Positions 1-6,213 of a stretch of 9,265 bases of DNA are shown here, in pieces. Source of the DNA: Betaproteobacteria bacterium (GTDB lineage Bacteria > Pseudomonadota > Gammaproteobacteria > Burkholderiales > SG8-41). Under the pieces are notes generated by a model. It had not been told where the DNA came from. It was given only the letters and a program-made list of their open reading frames with translations, and ran no database searches. The position numbers were made by a program, and so were the translations under genes. Each line of letters opens with the position of its first letter. Positions within the stretch are counted from its first letter, which is position 1. The stretch covers positions 1 through 9,265 of the forward strand of contig JAHZNX010000067.1 of the NCBI GenBank assembly GCA_020028375.1, written 5' to 3'.

Positions 1-151
1 CGACGGTGACGAAACGTTTCTCGCCTTCGGCGTCCGGGTCCTCGACGATGACCGCGAGCGGATCCTCGAGAACTCCCTCGGCATCAGCAAAAGAGACCTT
101 GTGCTTCTTGAGATTCTCCGCTGCCTTGGCCGGGTCGTACCGGAACCGCAT
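1..151 (-). CDS. brnT: BrnT family toxin, N-terminal part (cut by window edge)
   Basis: Reading minus from the ATG at 151, the first 50 codons begin MRFRYDPAKAAENLKKHKVS and continue through a V-L-E-D-P-L segment to an E-K-R-F-V-T-V stretch at the edge. This is the typical N-terminal half of the BrnT/DUF497 family: the [FY]-x-[FWY]-D-P-x-K-A opening, N-x-x-K-H, then D-P-x-A and a D-x-E-x-R-[FY] block before the first core strand. BrnT proteins are about 90 residues, so roughly half is visible. Known members are RelE-fold ribonuclease toxins that block translation and are neutralised by BrnA, normally encoded just downstream, here outside the window to the left. An ATG at 159 lies in another frame and was not used. 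Little Shine-Dalgarno signal is visible, and the nearby AT-rich block is a likely promoter. The family call is confident; activity and the antitoxin cannot be checked here. Confidence 0.85.
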   Translation of the reverse strand, partial: MRFRYDPAKAAENLKKHKVSFADAEGVLEDPLAVIVEDPDAEGEKRFVTV

Positions 152-157
152 GCGGCC

Positions 158-186
158 ATGATATATATCTTGTATGTATAAGGCAA
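158..186 (-). promoter_or_regulatory. AT-rich putative brnT promoter/operator
   Basis: An A+T island in an otherwise GC-rich window sits immediately upstream of the BrnT start. Read minus, it has TTGCCT (186-181), a TATACA (180-175), then an alternating AT run and a TATCAT (163-158). TTGCCT and TATCAT are 17 nt apart, a plausible sigma-70 pair that would give a nearly leaderless transcript. The imperfect TATA-type dyad is the kind of site that BrnA/BrnT complexes autoregulate in characterised systems. The assignment is inference from position and composition. Confidence 0.4.
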
Positions 187-222
187 GAATCTCGTGGCGG
201 ATCGGCCCAACTACCAGGCGAT

Positions 223-239
223 CCCGGCTTCGCACCGGG
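223..239 (-). terminator. Small hairpin after the permease stop, possible weak terminator
   Basis: A 5-bp GC stem (CCCGG/CCGGG) with a 7-nt loop lies about 20 nt beyond the permease stop codon, in the convergent-free gap before brnT. There is no T-run on the minus strand after it, so intrinsic termination would be weak and Rho-dependent ending is as likely. It is the only dyad noted in this gap. Confidence 0.2.
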
Positions 240-258
240 CACGCGCGTCAGGGTCGGT

Positions 259-1629
259 CTAGGCCGCCTCCGCCGCGCGCCGCTTCGCCCACATCAGCAC
301 CGGCACCCCGGAAGCGAGCATGGCGATGCCCACCATCGCGCCGATCGAGCCCGGATCGAGGCTCATCGCGTAATCGAGGGTGGAGTACAACATGTACCCA
401 CACACGTTAACGAACAGAATCGGCGTAAACGGGTACAGCGGCACACGAAATGGTGACTGATTAGCCGGCTGCTGCTCTCGCAACAGGAATAGCGACATCC
501 CGATTAGCATAAAAAACAGCCAGAACGCCGGCGCGGTGTACGCCACCATCGTCGTGAACCCGTCGGGCGTGAACGAGGCAAGCGCCACCAGCGCGAGCGA
601 GATCGCCCCCTGCACGAGTAACGCATTAACCGGCGCGGACGACTTTTCGTTCCAGCGTCCGAGCGCCCGGAAGATGATGAAATCGCGGCCCAGCGCGTAG
701 TTGGTGCGCGCGCCGGTGAATACCGTCGCGTTGAGGGTGGAAAGCGCCGCCGACACGACTACGATGCCGAGCAGCCAGGCGCCGCCCTGGCCCCAGGTCG
801 CGCGCATGAGATCGGACGCGATCGCCTTGGAGGCCTGCATGCCGCCCAACCCCAGCACTTTGAGGTAGGCGAGGTTGAGCAGCACGTAGAGCACGGTGAT
901 CACGACGATGCCGATTACCAGCGCGCGCACGATGTTGCGGCGCGTGTCGCGCATTTCCGCGGTGAGGTAGGCGGCCTCGTTCCAGCCGCCGTAGGTCAGC
1001 AGCACGAAAATCAGCGCGAGCCCCGAGAACCATGAGCGGGCGTCTCCCGTCACCGGGCTCGCCGCCGGGACCGACGCCGCCGGCGCGGAGAGTCCCCCCA
1101 CCACCACCGCGAGAATGGCGATGGCAAGCGCGATCGTGAGCGCATTCTGTACCCACTTGCTCTGGCTGGTGCCCGCGACGTTCAAGGCGGTGATCGCGAT
1201 CACCGCCAGGCCGGCGTAGATCGCAGAACTCTTGCTTCCCAGCGGCAGCAAAGTGGACGCGTAGTCGCCGAACACGAAGGCGATCGCGGCAATCGCCCCG
1301 GTCTGGATGACGGTCATGCGCGCCCACGCGAAGAGAAATCCGAGCCAGTCGCCGTAGGCCTTGCTGAGGAAGTAGTACTCGCCCCCGGCGTTGGGGTGCG
1401 AACTGCCCAGCTCCGCATAGCACAGCGCCCCGATCAGCGAAATCACGCCACCGGCAACCCACAGCGCGATGAACGCCGTTTCGCCCGAGACGTTGCCGGC
1501 CACGATCGACGGCGCCTTGAAGATGCCGACGCCGATCACGATGCCGACGATCATCGCCACCGCGTCGAACACGGTGAGCGTCGGGCGCGGCTGGCCCCCC
1601 GCGCCCTGCTGCTGCGTGGGGGCGCTCAT
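259..1629 (-). CDS. APC superfamily amino acid permease (LAT-like), 456 aa
   Basis: This is an integral inner-membrane amino acid transporter, probably a sodium-independent exchanger or proton symporter. The sequence shows about 12 hydrophobic segments. Segment 1 carries the unwound-helix substrate motif G-V-G-I-F (residues 33-37). A Y-A-E-L-G and G-G-E-Y-Y block (71-86) follows segment 2, and Y-G-G-W-N-E-A-A-Y-L-T-A-E (213-225) corresponds to the LAT/SteT segment-6 signature. Length is normal for the LAT branch (430-500 residues). Its ATG overlaps the stop of methyltransferase copy F by ATGA, so it is the last gene of the array and probably translationally coupled; its own Shine-Dalgarno is poor. 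Substrate cannot be read from sequence: Ser/Thr, large neutral amino acids, methionine or a polyamine-like cation are all possible. The coupling suggests that its substrate is linked to the exported methyltransferases. Confidence 0.88.
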   Translation of the reverse strand: MSAPTQQQGAGGQPRPTLTVFDAVAMIVGIVIGVGIFKAPSIVAGNVSGETAFIALWVAGGVISLIGALCYAELGSSHPNAGGEYYFLSKAYGDWLGFLFAWARMTVIQTGAIAAIAFVFGDYASTLLPLGSKSSAIYAGLAVIAITALNVAGTSQSKWVQNALTIALAIAILAVVVGGLSAPAASVPAASPVTGDARSWFSGLALIFVLLTYGGWNEAAYLTAEMRDTRRNIVRALVIGIVVITVLYVLLNLAYLKVLGLGGMQASKAIASDLMRATWGQGGAWLLGIVVVSAALSTLNATVFTGARTNYALGRDFIIFRALGRWNEKSSAPVNALLVQGAISLALVALASFTPDGFTTMVAYTAPAFWLFFMLIGMSLFLLREQQPANQSPFRVPLYPFTPILFVNVCGYMLYSTLDYAMSLDPGSIGAMVGIAMLASGVPVLMWAKRRAAEAA

Positions 1630-2552
1630 CGGCGGACGCCCGCGACGGTCACGACGGCGGCTGCGCCCATGTTGGGCTCACCGCGCGCCGTCTGCCGGGC
1701 CCGCCACGGCAACACCCGCTGCCCGGAGCCGTCGCCCACGGTGACGTTGCCCTCGATCACGTCGCCCTTCGCCCAGCCCCGGAACTGGTAGGTGACGGGC
1801 TTGCCGGCTGCCGGAACTTCGATCTTGAACGCGAGCTGCTTGCCCGCCATCCTGAATTGCGGCAGTTTCACCTCCCGCTCGCCTGCCCGCGCGGTGCCAT
1901 GCACAAGCTGGAAGTTCTGCTCGAAGCTGAACTGCCACGACGCGGGCTTGCCGGCGGCCATGATCTGCGACTCCCAGCGGCCGGCGACGCGGGCCGGCAC
2001 GATCCAGAAGAAAATGTAGCTCTTGCCGGGATCGCCCACGGTTTTCTCCGGCACGATCAGCGTATCCGAATCATCCGGGTCCCACTCCCCCATGGCGTAG
2101 TCGTGCGCCACGACGCGCGTGCCGGGCTTCAGCGCGAGGATCTTCGGGCGCAGCTGCTCGTTCATGCCGGGCAGGAGGTAACTTGTGATCACGGTCGCCT
2201 GGGAAAGATCGGTCTCGAACAGGTTCTGTTCGATGAAGCGTGCGCGGTCCGCCACGCCCTCCTTTTTTGCGTTGGCATTGGCGATCTTCAGGAGATAGGT
2301 ATCGAGGTCCACCCCGAAGCCGCGCGCGCCGTGCTTCTTCGCCGCCGTGATGACGATGCGCCCGTCGCCCGAGCCGAGGTCGATCACGTAGTCGTTGGCG
2401 CCGACTTTCGCCATCCGCAGCATCGCGTCGACCACCACCTGGGGCGTCGGCACGTAGATCACGTCGCCGCGCCCCTGCTGCGCCGCCGCCGCGGGTGCGA
2501 ACAGCGCGAGCGCCACGGCCAGCATTCCGTTCCATCGTCCTCCAAAATGCAT
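1626..2552 (-). CDS. Exported class I SAM-methyltransferase-fold protein, copy F (308 aa)
   Basis: Sixth and last paralogue of the array. A Sec signal peptide (1-24, ending A-A-A-A before Q-Q) precedes the family opening Y-V-P-T-P (33-37). Motif I is DLGSGDGR (58-65), followed by the ribose-binding acidic residue in V-D-L-D (81-84), then E-Q-N-L-F (108-112), Y-L-L-P (125-128) and H-D-Y...W (150-157). N110 stands where copies A-D have Asp, a position that contacts adenine in many class I enzymes. From about 180 to 285 runs the shared C-terminal beta-rich domain, beginning W-I-V-P-A-x-V-A-G-x-W. Residues 290-308 are a private tail. The mature chain has no cysteine. The layout recalls the FAM173/ATPSC-KMT lysine methyltransferases, but the target is unknown. 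The ATG at 2552 has a strong AAAGGAG 5 nt upstream. The stop overlaps the permease start (ATGA). Confidence 0.88.
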   Translation of the reverse strand: MHFGGRWNGMLAVALALFAPAAAAQQGRGDVIYVPTPQVVVDAMLRMAKVGANDYVIDLGSGDGRIVITAAKKHGARGFGVDLDTYLLKIANANAKKEGVADRARFIEQNLFETDLSQATVITSYLLPGMNEQLRPKILALKPGTRVVAHDYAMGEWDPDDSDTLIVPEKTVGDPGKSYIFFWIVPARVAGRWESQIMAAGKPASWQFSFEQNFQLVHGTARAGEREVKLPQFRMAGKQLAFKIEVPAAGKPVTYQFRGWAKGDVIEGNVTVGDGSGQRVLPWRARQTARGEPNMGAAAVVTVAGVRR

Positions 2553-2557
2553 CTTGA

Positions 2558-2564
2558 CTCCTTT
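2558..2564 (-). promoter_or_regulatory. Strong ribosome binding site for copy F
   Basis: AAAGGAG on the minus strand, 5 nt before the ATG at 2552. It is the best Shine-Dalgarno seen in the array. It fixes this start over the out-of-frame ATG at 2535, which also has an AGG-rich leader, and suggests that the F-permease pair is initiated independently of copy E. Confidence 0.7.
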
Positions 2565-2584
2565 AGTGCCGATATTTCGCCCAC

Positions 2585-2631
2585 CACCCCGTCGCTTCGC
2601 GCCACCCCTCCTCGGGCAGGAGGGGAGTTTC
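2585..2631 (-). repeat. Hairpin-containing intergenic repeat-like element between copies E and F
   Basis: A perfect 8-bp inverted repeat (CCCCTCCT at 2605-2612 and AGGAGGGG at 2618-2625, 5-nt loop) is followed on the minus strand by GGCGCGAAGCGACGGGGTGG. From memory, a hairpin of C/T-rich and G/A-rich arms followed by a GGCGCGAAGCG-type tail is a common dispersed intergenic element in several proteobacterial genomes. It fills most of the 83-bp gap. No T-run follows, so an intrinsic terminator is unlikely; mRNA processing or 3'-end protection is possible. Confidence 0.45.
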
Positions 2632-2635
2632 CTGG

Positions 2636-3544
2636 TTAATGCTCACCCGTTAGATTGATGTTGCCGCGGCGGACGCGCTCAGCTCTCCAGTCGCTCTCGC
2701 CGCCCCCCGGCAGCTTCACTTTTCCGTTGATCGCGTTGCCGTCCACACGACCGTGGAACTCGCGGCGCAGCGTCCGGCCCTCGACCTCCGCCGTGAGCAT
2801 AAGACGAATCTCGTCGCCGCGCATCCTGCCGCTCTCCAGGCGCGCCGGCCGGCCGGCCGCCGTGCCGGCCCCGTCCAGCATCTGGAACGTCTGGTGCAGC
2901 GTGAGCTCGTATTCGACGGGAGCCGTCTCCTCCCATGCGCGCCATTTCCAGGCGCCGGCGGCGTTGACGGGAATGATCCAGAGATAGACCTCGCTGGAAG
3001 GCGGGCCGTAGGGCTTATCGGGGACCGGCACGGTCACGCGTGTTTCCGGCCGCCACTTCTCCATGTCGAAGTCGTGCGACACGACGCGCGCGCCGGGCTT
3101 CAGCTCCTCGAACAGCCGCGGGCGCAGCTGCAGCATCAGCCCGGGATAGAGGTACATCGTCACCACGGTCGCGCGGCCGATATCGGTGATAAACAGGTTC
3201 TGCTCCTTGAACTCGACCCGTCCCGCCACGCCCTGGCGCTGCGCCTCGCGGCGCGCGTCCGAGACGAGAGCGCCGTCGATCTCCACCCCGAAGCCGCGCG
3301 CACCGCGTTTCTTTGCCGCGGCGATGACGATGCGCCCGTCCCCCGAGCCGAGGTCGATGAGGTAGTCTTCCGGTCCGACGCCGGCGAGCTCGAGCATGAC
3401 ATCCACGACGGCGGGCGGCGTCGGAATGAAAGGAGCTTGGGCGTGCGGGTGCTGGTCCGCCGCCGGGGCCAGCACGGGCAGCGCGGCCAGCACGGCCGCC
3501 GTCGCGCGCCGCCAGCCCGGCCGGGTCGCGAGCGGACCCGTCAT
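2636..3544 (-). CDS. Exported class I SAM-methyltransferase-fold protein, copy E (302 aa)
   Basis: Fifth paralogue. The signal peptide has a twin-arginine-like W-R-R but no full Tat motif; hydrophobic 15-27, likely cut after A-P-A (26-28). F-I-P-T-P (39-43) opens the domain. Motif I is DLGSGDGR (64-71), the ribose-binding acid is E88, E-Q-N-L-F (114-118) has N116 in place of Asp, and Y-L-Y-P (131-134) replaces Y-L-L-P. H157-D158-F...W164 is intact. The C-terminal beta-rich domain runs from about 187 to 290 and starts W-I-I-P-V-N-A-A-G-x-W. There is no cysteine at all. The ATG overlaps the stop of copy D (ATGA), with a GAAGG element about 8 nt upstream. It shares the Asn substitution with copy F, so these two may form a subgroup. 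Methyltransferase fold is confident; activity and substrate are unknown. Confidence 0.88.
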   Translation of the reverse strand: MTGPLATRPGWRRATAAVLAALPVLAPAADQHPHAQAPFIPTPPAVVDVMLELAGVGPEDYLIDLGSGDGRIVIAAAKKRGARGFGVEIDGALVSDARREAQRQGVAGRVEFKEQNLFITDIGRATVVTMYLYPGLMLQLRPRLFEELKPGARVVSHDFDMEKWRPETRVTVPVPDKPYGPPSSEVYLWIIPVNAAGAWKWRAWEETAPVEYELTLHQTFQMLDGAGTAAGRPARLESGRMRGDEIRLMLTAEVEGRTLRREFHGRVDGNAINGKVKLPGGGESDWRAERVRRGNINLTGEH

Positions 3545-4401
3545 CGGTCGACCTTCACCGCGCGCCAGCGGGTCACGCTGCGCCCGGCGCCGACTCCACG
3601 CGCCAGCTCGCCCTCGATGACATCACCGCTCACCCGGCCGTCGAAATAAAAGCTTGCCTCGTTGTCACGGTCGGTCGTGTCCACCACAACAAAGCTCAGG
3701 CGGTCTCCCACGAGCTTCGTCTCCCATACCTGGGAGGGCACGCCGTTCAGGCGCGCGTGCGCCGACACCTCCTGATAGCGCTGCTTTATTTCCAGCTCGA
3801 GCAGGCGCTCGATCGGCGGCATCTCGAGTCGCGCCTGCCAGCGCCCAGCCGCCTGGGCCGGCACGATCCAGAGAAACACGTCCTTCCGGATGCTGGTCTT
3901 GCGGTCCGGCCGCCAGTCGCCGAAATCGAAGTCGTGCGACACGATGCGCGTGCCGGGCTTCAGCGCGAGTACCCTGGGACGCAGCTTGAGCATGACGAAA
4001 GGCAGGAGATAGGTGGTGATCACGGTCGCCTGGCCGAGATCGGCCTGGAACAGGTCCTGCTCGAGGAACCTGGCGCGGTCCGTGACGCCCGCCTGCCGCG
4101 CGTTCTCTTCGGCCTGGCTGACGAGGCGCCAGTCGATATCCACGCCGAGGCCGCGCGCGCCGAATTTCTTTACCGCGGTGACGACGATCCGCCCGTCGCC
4201 CGAACCCAGGTCGATGACGAAATCCTCCGGTCCGACCCCGGCGAGCCGCAGCATCTCGTCCACCGTGACCTGGGGCGTCGCGACGTACGGCACTTCGCGC
4301 GTGCGCAAGACATCCTCCTGCGCAAACGCAAAATGAACCGCCGCGACGCCAAGCGCGCCAAGTGAAAGCGCACAACGGCGAAGTATCGAATCTGCTACCA
4401 C
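3541..4401 (-). CDS. Exported class I SAM-methyltransferase-fold protein, copy D (286 aa)
   Basis: Fourth paralogue. The GTG at 4401 is the first start after an in-frame TGA at 4407-4405, so the start is well bounded. The signal peptide (1-27) ends A-F-A before Q-E-D; its C10 is the only cysteine and is removed on cleavage. Y-V-A-T-P (39-43), DLGSGDGR (64-71), V-D-I-D with D88, E-Q-D-L-F with D116, Y-L-L-P (131-134) and H156-D157-F...W163 are all present, so by motif this is a complete copy. The C-terminal domain (about 176-284) begins W-I-V-P-A-Q-A-A-G-x-W and shows G-R-V-S-G-D-V-I-E-G. It lacks the long tails of copies A, B and F. A G-rich GGTGAGGG lies only a few nt upstream of the GTG, closer than ideal, and is formed by the last unit of the heptad repeat. 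Confidence 0.88.
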   Translation of the reverse strand: MVADSILRRCALSLGALGVAAVHFAFAQEDVLRTREVPYVATPQVTVDEMLRLAGVGPEDFVIDLGSGDGRIVVTAVKKFGARGLGVDIDWRLVSQAEENARQAGVTDRARFLEQDLFQADLGQATVITTYLLPFVMLKLRPRVLALKPGTRIVSHDFDFGDWRPDRKTSIRKDVFLWIVPAQAAGRWQARLEMPPIERLLELEIKQRYQEVSAHARLNGVPSQVWETKLVGDRLSFVVVDTTDRDNEASFYFDGRVSGDVIEGELARGVGAGRSVTRWRAVKVDR

Positions 4402-4435
4402 CCCTCACCCATCACTTGTCAGCCGTCAGTCGTCA
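4401..4435 (-). repeat. Five-unit degenerate heptad repeat, TGA every 7 nt
   Basis: Read on the minus strand, five consecutive 7-nt units each begin TGA: TGACGAC, TGACGGC, TGACAAG, TGATGGG, TGAGGGG. The period is exact while the rest of each unit has drifted. Because 7 is not divisible by 3, stops fall in all three frames. It occupies nearly all of the 40-bp gap between copies C and D, and its last G is the first base of copy D's GTG start. Confidence 0.75.
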
Positions 4436-4441
4436 CCTGAC

Positions 4442-5284
4442 CTAGCCTTCGTCACCGCTGCGCACCACCCGCGTCGCGCGCCAGGAACCGGCGACCGGGT
4501 TGCGCCCGGGCCCGGAGCGTACCGTGCCCTCCATCGACAGCGTGCCCTGCACTCTCCCCTCGAAACGGTGGCTTGCTCCGCCTTCCACCAGAACGAAGGC
4601 GATGCGGTCGCCCGCGAGCCGCGCTTCGAACGCGGGCAGATAGCCCCCGGCGACGCGTGCCCCGCCGCGGATCTCCTGGTAGCGCTGCTCGAGCTCGAAA
4701 TCGAACTCGCGCTCGCCGTCGGGCAGCACCGCCTGCAGCCGCCACTTTCCCGCGACGGCCGCCGGAACCCGATACAGGTGGTAGGTCTTGGAAATGACTA
4801 TGCTGTGATCCGGCTTCCAGTCTGAGAACCCGTAGTCGTGCGCGACGATACGGGTGCCGGGCTTGAGCTCGGCGAGGAGCCTGGGTTTGAGCCTTTCCAC
4901 CAGGCCGGGCAGCAGGTAGAGCGTGACGACCGTGGCCGCGCGGTAATCGGCGGTGAGCACGTCGCCCTGGCGGAACGCGACGCGCTCCGCGACCCCCGCT
5001 TGCCGCGCGTTGGCCTCGCTTTCCGCTACCAGCTTCGGGTCGATCTCGATGCCGAGCCCGCGGGCGCCGTAGTCGCGCGCGGCGGCGATCACCACCCGCC
5101 CGTCGCCGGAGCCGAGGTCCACCACCAGGTCGTCGGGGCCGGTGCCGGCGAGCCGCAGCATTTCGTCCACCGCGATCTCGGTTGAGGGCAGATAAGGTGT
5201 CGGGACATCGGGAAACGCGCCCGGCGTGGCCGCATGCGCGCTGACGGAAAGCAACAACGCAGCCGCATATAAACGCGGATTCAA
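4442..5284 (-). CDS. Exported class I SAM-methyltransferase-fold protein, copy C (280 aa, TTG start)
   Basis: Third paralogue. I place the start at the TTG at 5284, not the longer GTG at 5362. The TTG lies in a TTGA overlap with copy B's stop, has AAGGA 6 nt upstream, and yields a textbook signal peptide (M-N-P-R-L-Y then a hydrophobic run, ending S-A-H-A at 18). The longer form would bury that signal behind 26 charged or proline-rich residues. The mature part is the most divergent: Y-L-P-S-T-E replaces the usual Y-V-P-T-P-Q, and Q-G-D-V-L replaces the Q-D-L-F type. DLGSGDGR (56-63), E80, D108, Y-L-L-P (123-126) and H149-D150-Y...W156 are intact. The C-terminal domain (about 168-272) starts Y-R-V-P-A-A-V-A-G-x-W. 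There is no cysteine. Fold call is confident; substrate unknown. Confidence 0.87.
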   Translation of the reverse strand: MNPRLYAAALLLSVSAHAATPGAFPDVPTPYLPSTEIAVDEMLRLAGTGPDDLVVDLGSGDGRVVIAAARDYGARGLGIEIDPKLVAESEANARQAGVAERVAFRQGDVLTADYRAATVVTLYLLPGLVERLKPRLLAELKPGTRIVAHDYGFSDWKPDHSIVISKTYHLYRVPAAVAGKWRLQAVLPDGEREFDFELEQRYQEIRGGARVAGGYLPAFEARLAGDRIAFVLVEGGASHRFEGRVQGTLSMEGTVRSGPGRNPVAGSWRATRVVRSGDEG

Positions 5285-6213
5285 TGGATTTCCTTGAGCG
5301 CCTGCTCCGTCGTCAGGGACGCGTGGCGCGGGTCCCAGATCTCGGTGCGCGTTGCGGACCACGGCAATTCCCGCGTTTCCGCGCCGCGCAGAATGCGCGC
5401 CTTGCCCTCCAACGCGTGGCTGTGGATGCGGCCTGAGAACTCATAGCGGGCTCCAACCACCGCCGCGGAAAAGGCGATTTCCTCGCCGGCGAGCCTGGCG
5501 TTTTCCACGCGGACGGTGCTTCCGCCCGTCTTGAGCGTGCCGTCGATCGCCTGGAAATTCTGCTGGAGGGCGAGCTCGAACTCGGCCGGCTTGCCGTCGC
5601 CCGCGAGCCGCCAGACCCAGCGCCCGGCGGCGCGGCCCGGCACCATCCAGTAATAGATCTTGCTGCGCTGGGAAGCGCCGACCGTCTTGCCGGGCGCGTC
5701 CAGCTCGGTGAAGAAGTCCGGCTTCCACTCGCCCATGCCGTAGTCGTGGGACACGATGCGCGCGCCGGGCTTAAGGGTGGCGAGGAGCCGCGTGCGGATC
5801 ATCAGGTTCACTTCCGGCAGCAGGTAGATGCTCATGACCGTGGCGGCGCCGACGTCGGTCGCGTGGAGGTCGCGCTGGTAGAACACCGCCCGGTTCGCGA
5901 CGCCCGCGCGGCTGGCATTGCGATTGGCGAGCGCGACCAGCTTGCGATCGAGGTCGACGCCGAAGCCGCGCGCGCCGTATTTTTTTGCCGCCGTGATCAC
6001 CATGCGCCCGTCGCCCGAGCCGAGGTCGATGACGTAATCGCCGGGGCCGACCTTGGCGATCTCGAGCATCGCGTCCACCACGTTCTGCGGCGTCTGCACG
6101 TACGGCGTATCGCCCCAGTCCTGCGCAGCCGCCGGGGCCGCCGCGAGGCACGCGAGGACGCATGCGCGGCCGAGCCGCACCGCGGCGCCCGTGGCTGAAA
6201 CGCGTGAACTCAC
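5281..6213 (-). CDS. Exported class I SAM-methyltransferase-fold protein, copy B (310 aa)
   Basis: Second paralogue. The GTG at 6213 directly abuts the TAG of copy A. An internal GTG at 6180 (residue 12) would give a shorter, neater signal peptide and cannot be excluded, as neither has a clear Shine-Dalgarno. The signal ends A-A-A before Q-D-W (about 30); its cysteines 17 and 21 are the only ones and would be removed. Y-V-Q-T-P (38-42), DLGSGDGR (63-70), V-D-L-D with D87, Y-Q-R-D-L with D115, Y-L-L-P (130-133) and H156-D157-Y...W163 are intact. The C-terminal domain (about 186-290) begins W-M-V-P-G-R-A-A-G-x-W, and a 20-residue tail follows. In the catalytic core it matches copy A at roughly 80 of 126 positions by hand count, the closest pair I noticed. 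Confidence 0.88.
   Translation of the reverse strand: MSSRVSATGAAVRLGRACVLACLAAAPAAAQDWGDTPYVQTPQNVVDAMLEIAKVGPGDYVIDLGSGDGRMVITAAKKYGARGFGVDLDRKLVALANRNASRAGVANRAVFYQRDLHATDVGAATVMSIYLLPEVNLMIRTRLLATLKPGARIVSHDYGMGEWKPDFFTELDAPGKTVGASQRSKIYYWMVPGRAAGRWVWRLAGDGKPAEFELALQQNFQAIDGTLKTGGSTVRVENARLAGEEIAFSAAVVGARYEFSGRIHSHALEGKARILRGAETRELPWSATRTEIWDPRHASLTTEQALKEIH
5291..5295 (-). promoter_or_regulatory. Ribosome binding site deciding the TTG start of copy C
   Basis: AAGGA on the minus strand, 6 nt before the TTG at 5284, inside the last codons of copy B. Together with the TTGA stop/start overlap it supports translational coupling of copies B and C and the short start of copy C. Confidence 0.6.

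Noticed and set aside
2605..2625. Intrinsic terminator between copies E and F
   Set aside because: The stem is good but no T-run follows on the transcribed strand; a repeat element explains it better.
1857..2639. Long open frame on the plus strand (260 codons) opposite copy F, and similar ones at 2753-3649 and 3757-4365
   Set aside because: They lie antisense to clear methyltransferase genes. Their recurrence mirrors the paralogy and GC-rich codon use of the real strand, and their proteins are Arg/His/Ala-rich with no family features.
5285..5362. Longer start for copy C at a GTG at 5362
   Set aside because: It would overlap copy B by about 80 nt and place charged residues before the signal peptide. 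The TTG at 5284 has AAGGA at 6 nt and gives a normal signal peptide.
5281..6213. Copy B as a lipoprotein, because of V-L-A-C near residue 21
   Set aside because: Too few hydrophobic residues precede the cysteine, and the hydrophobic stretch continues to a better signal peptidase I site at A-A-A before Q-D-W.
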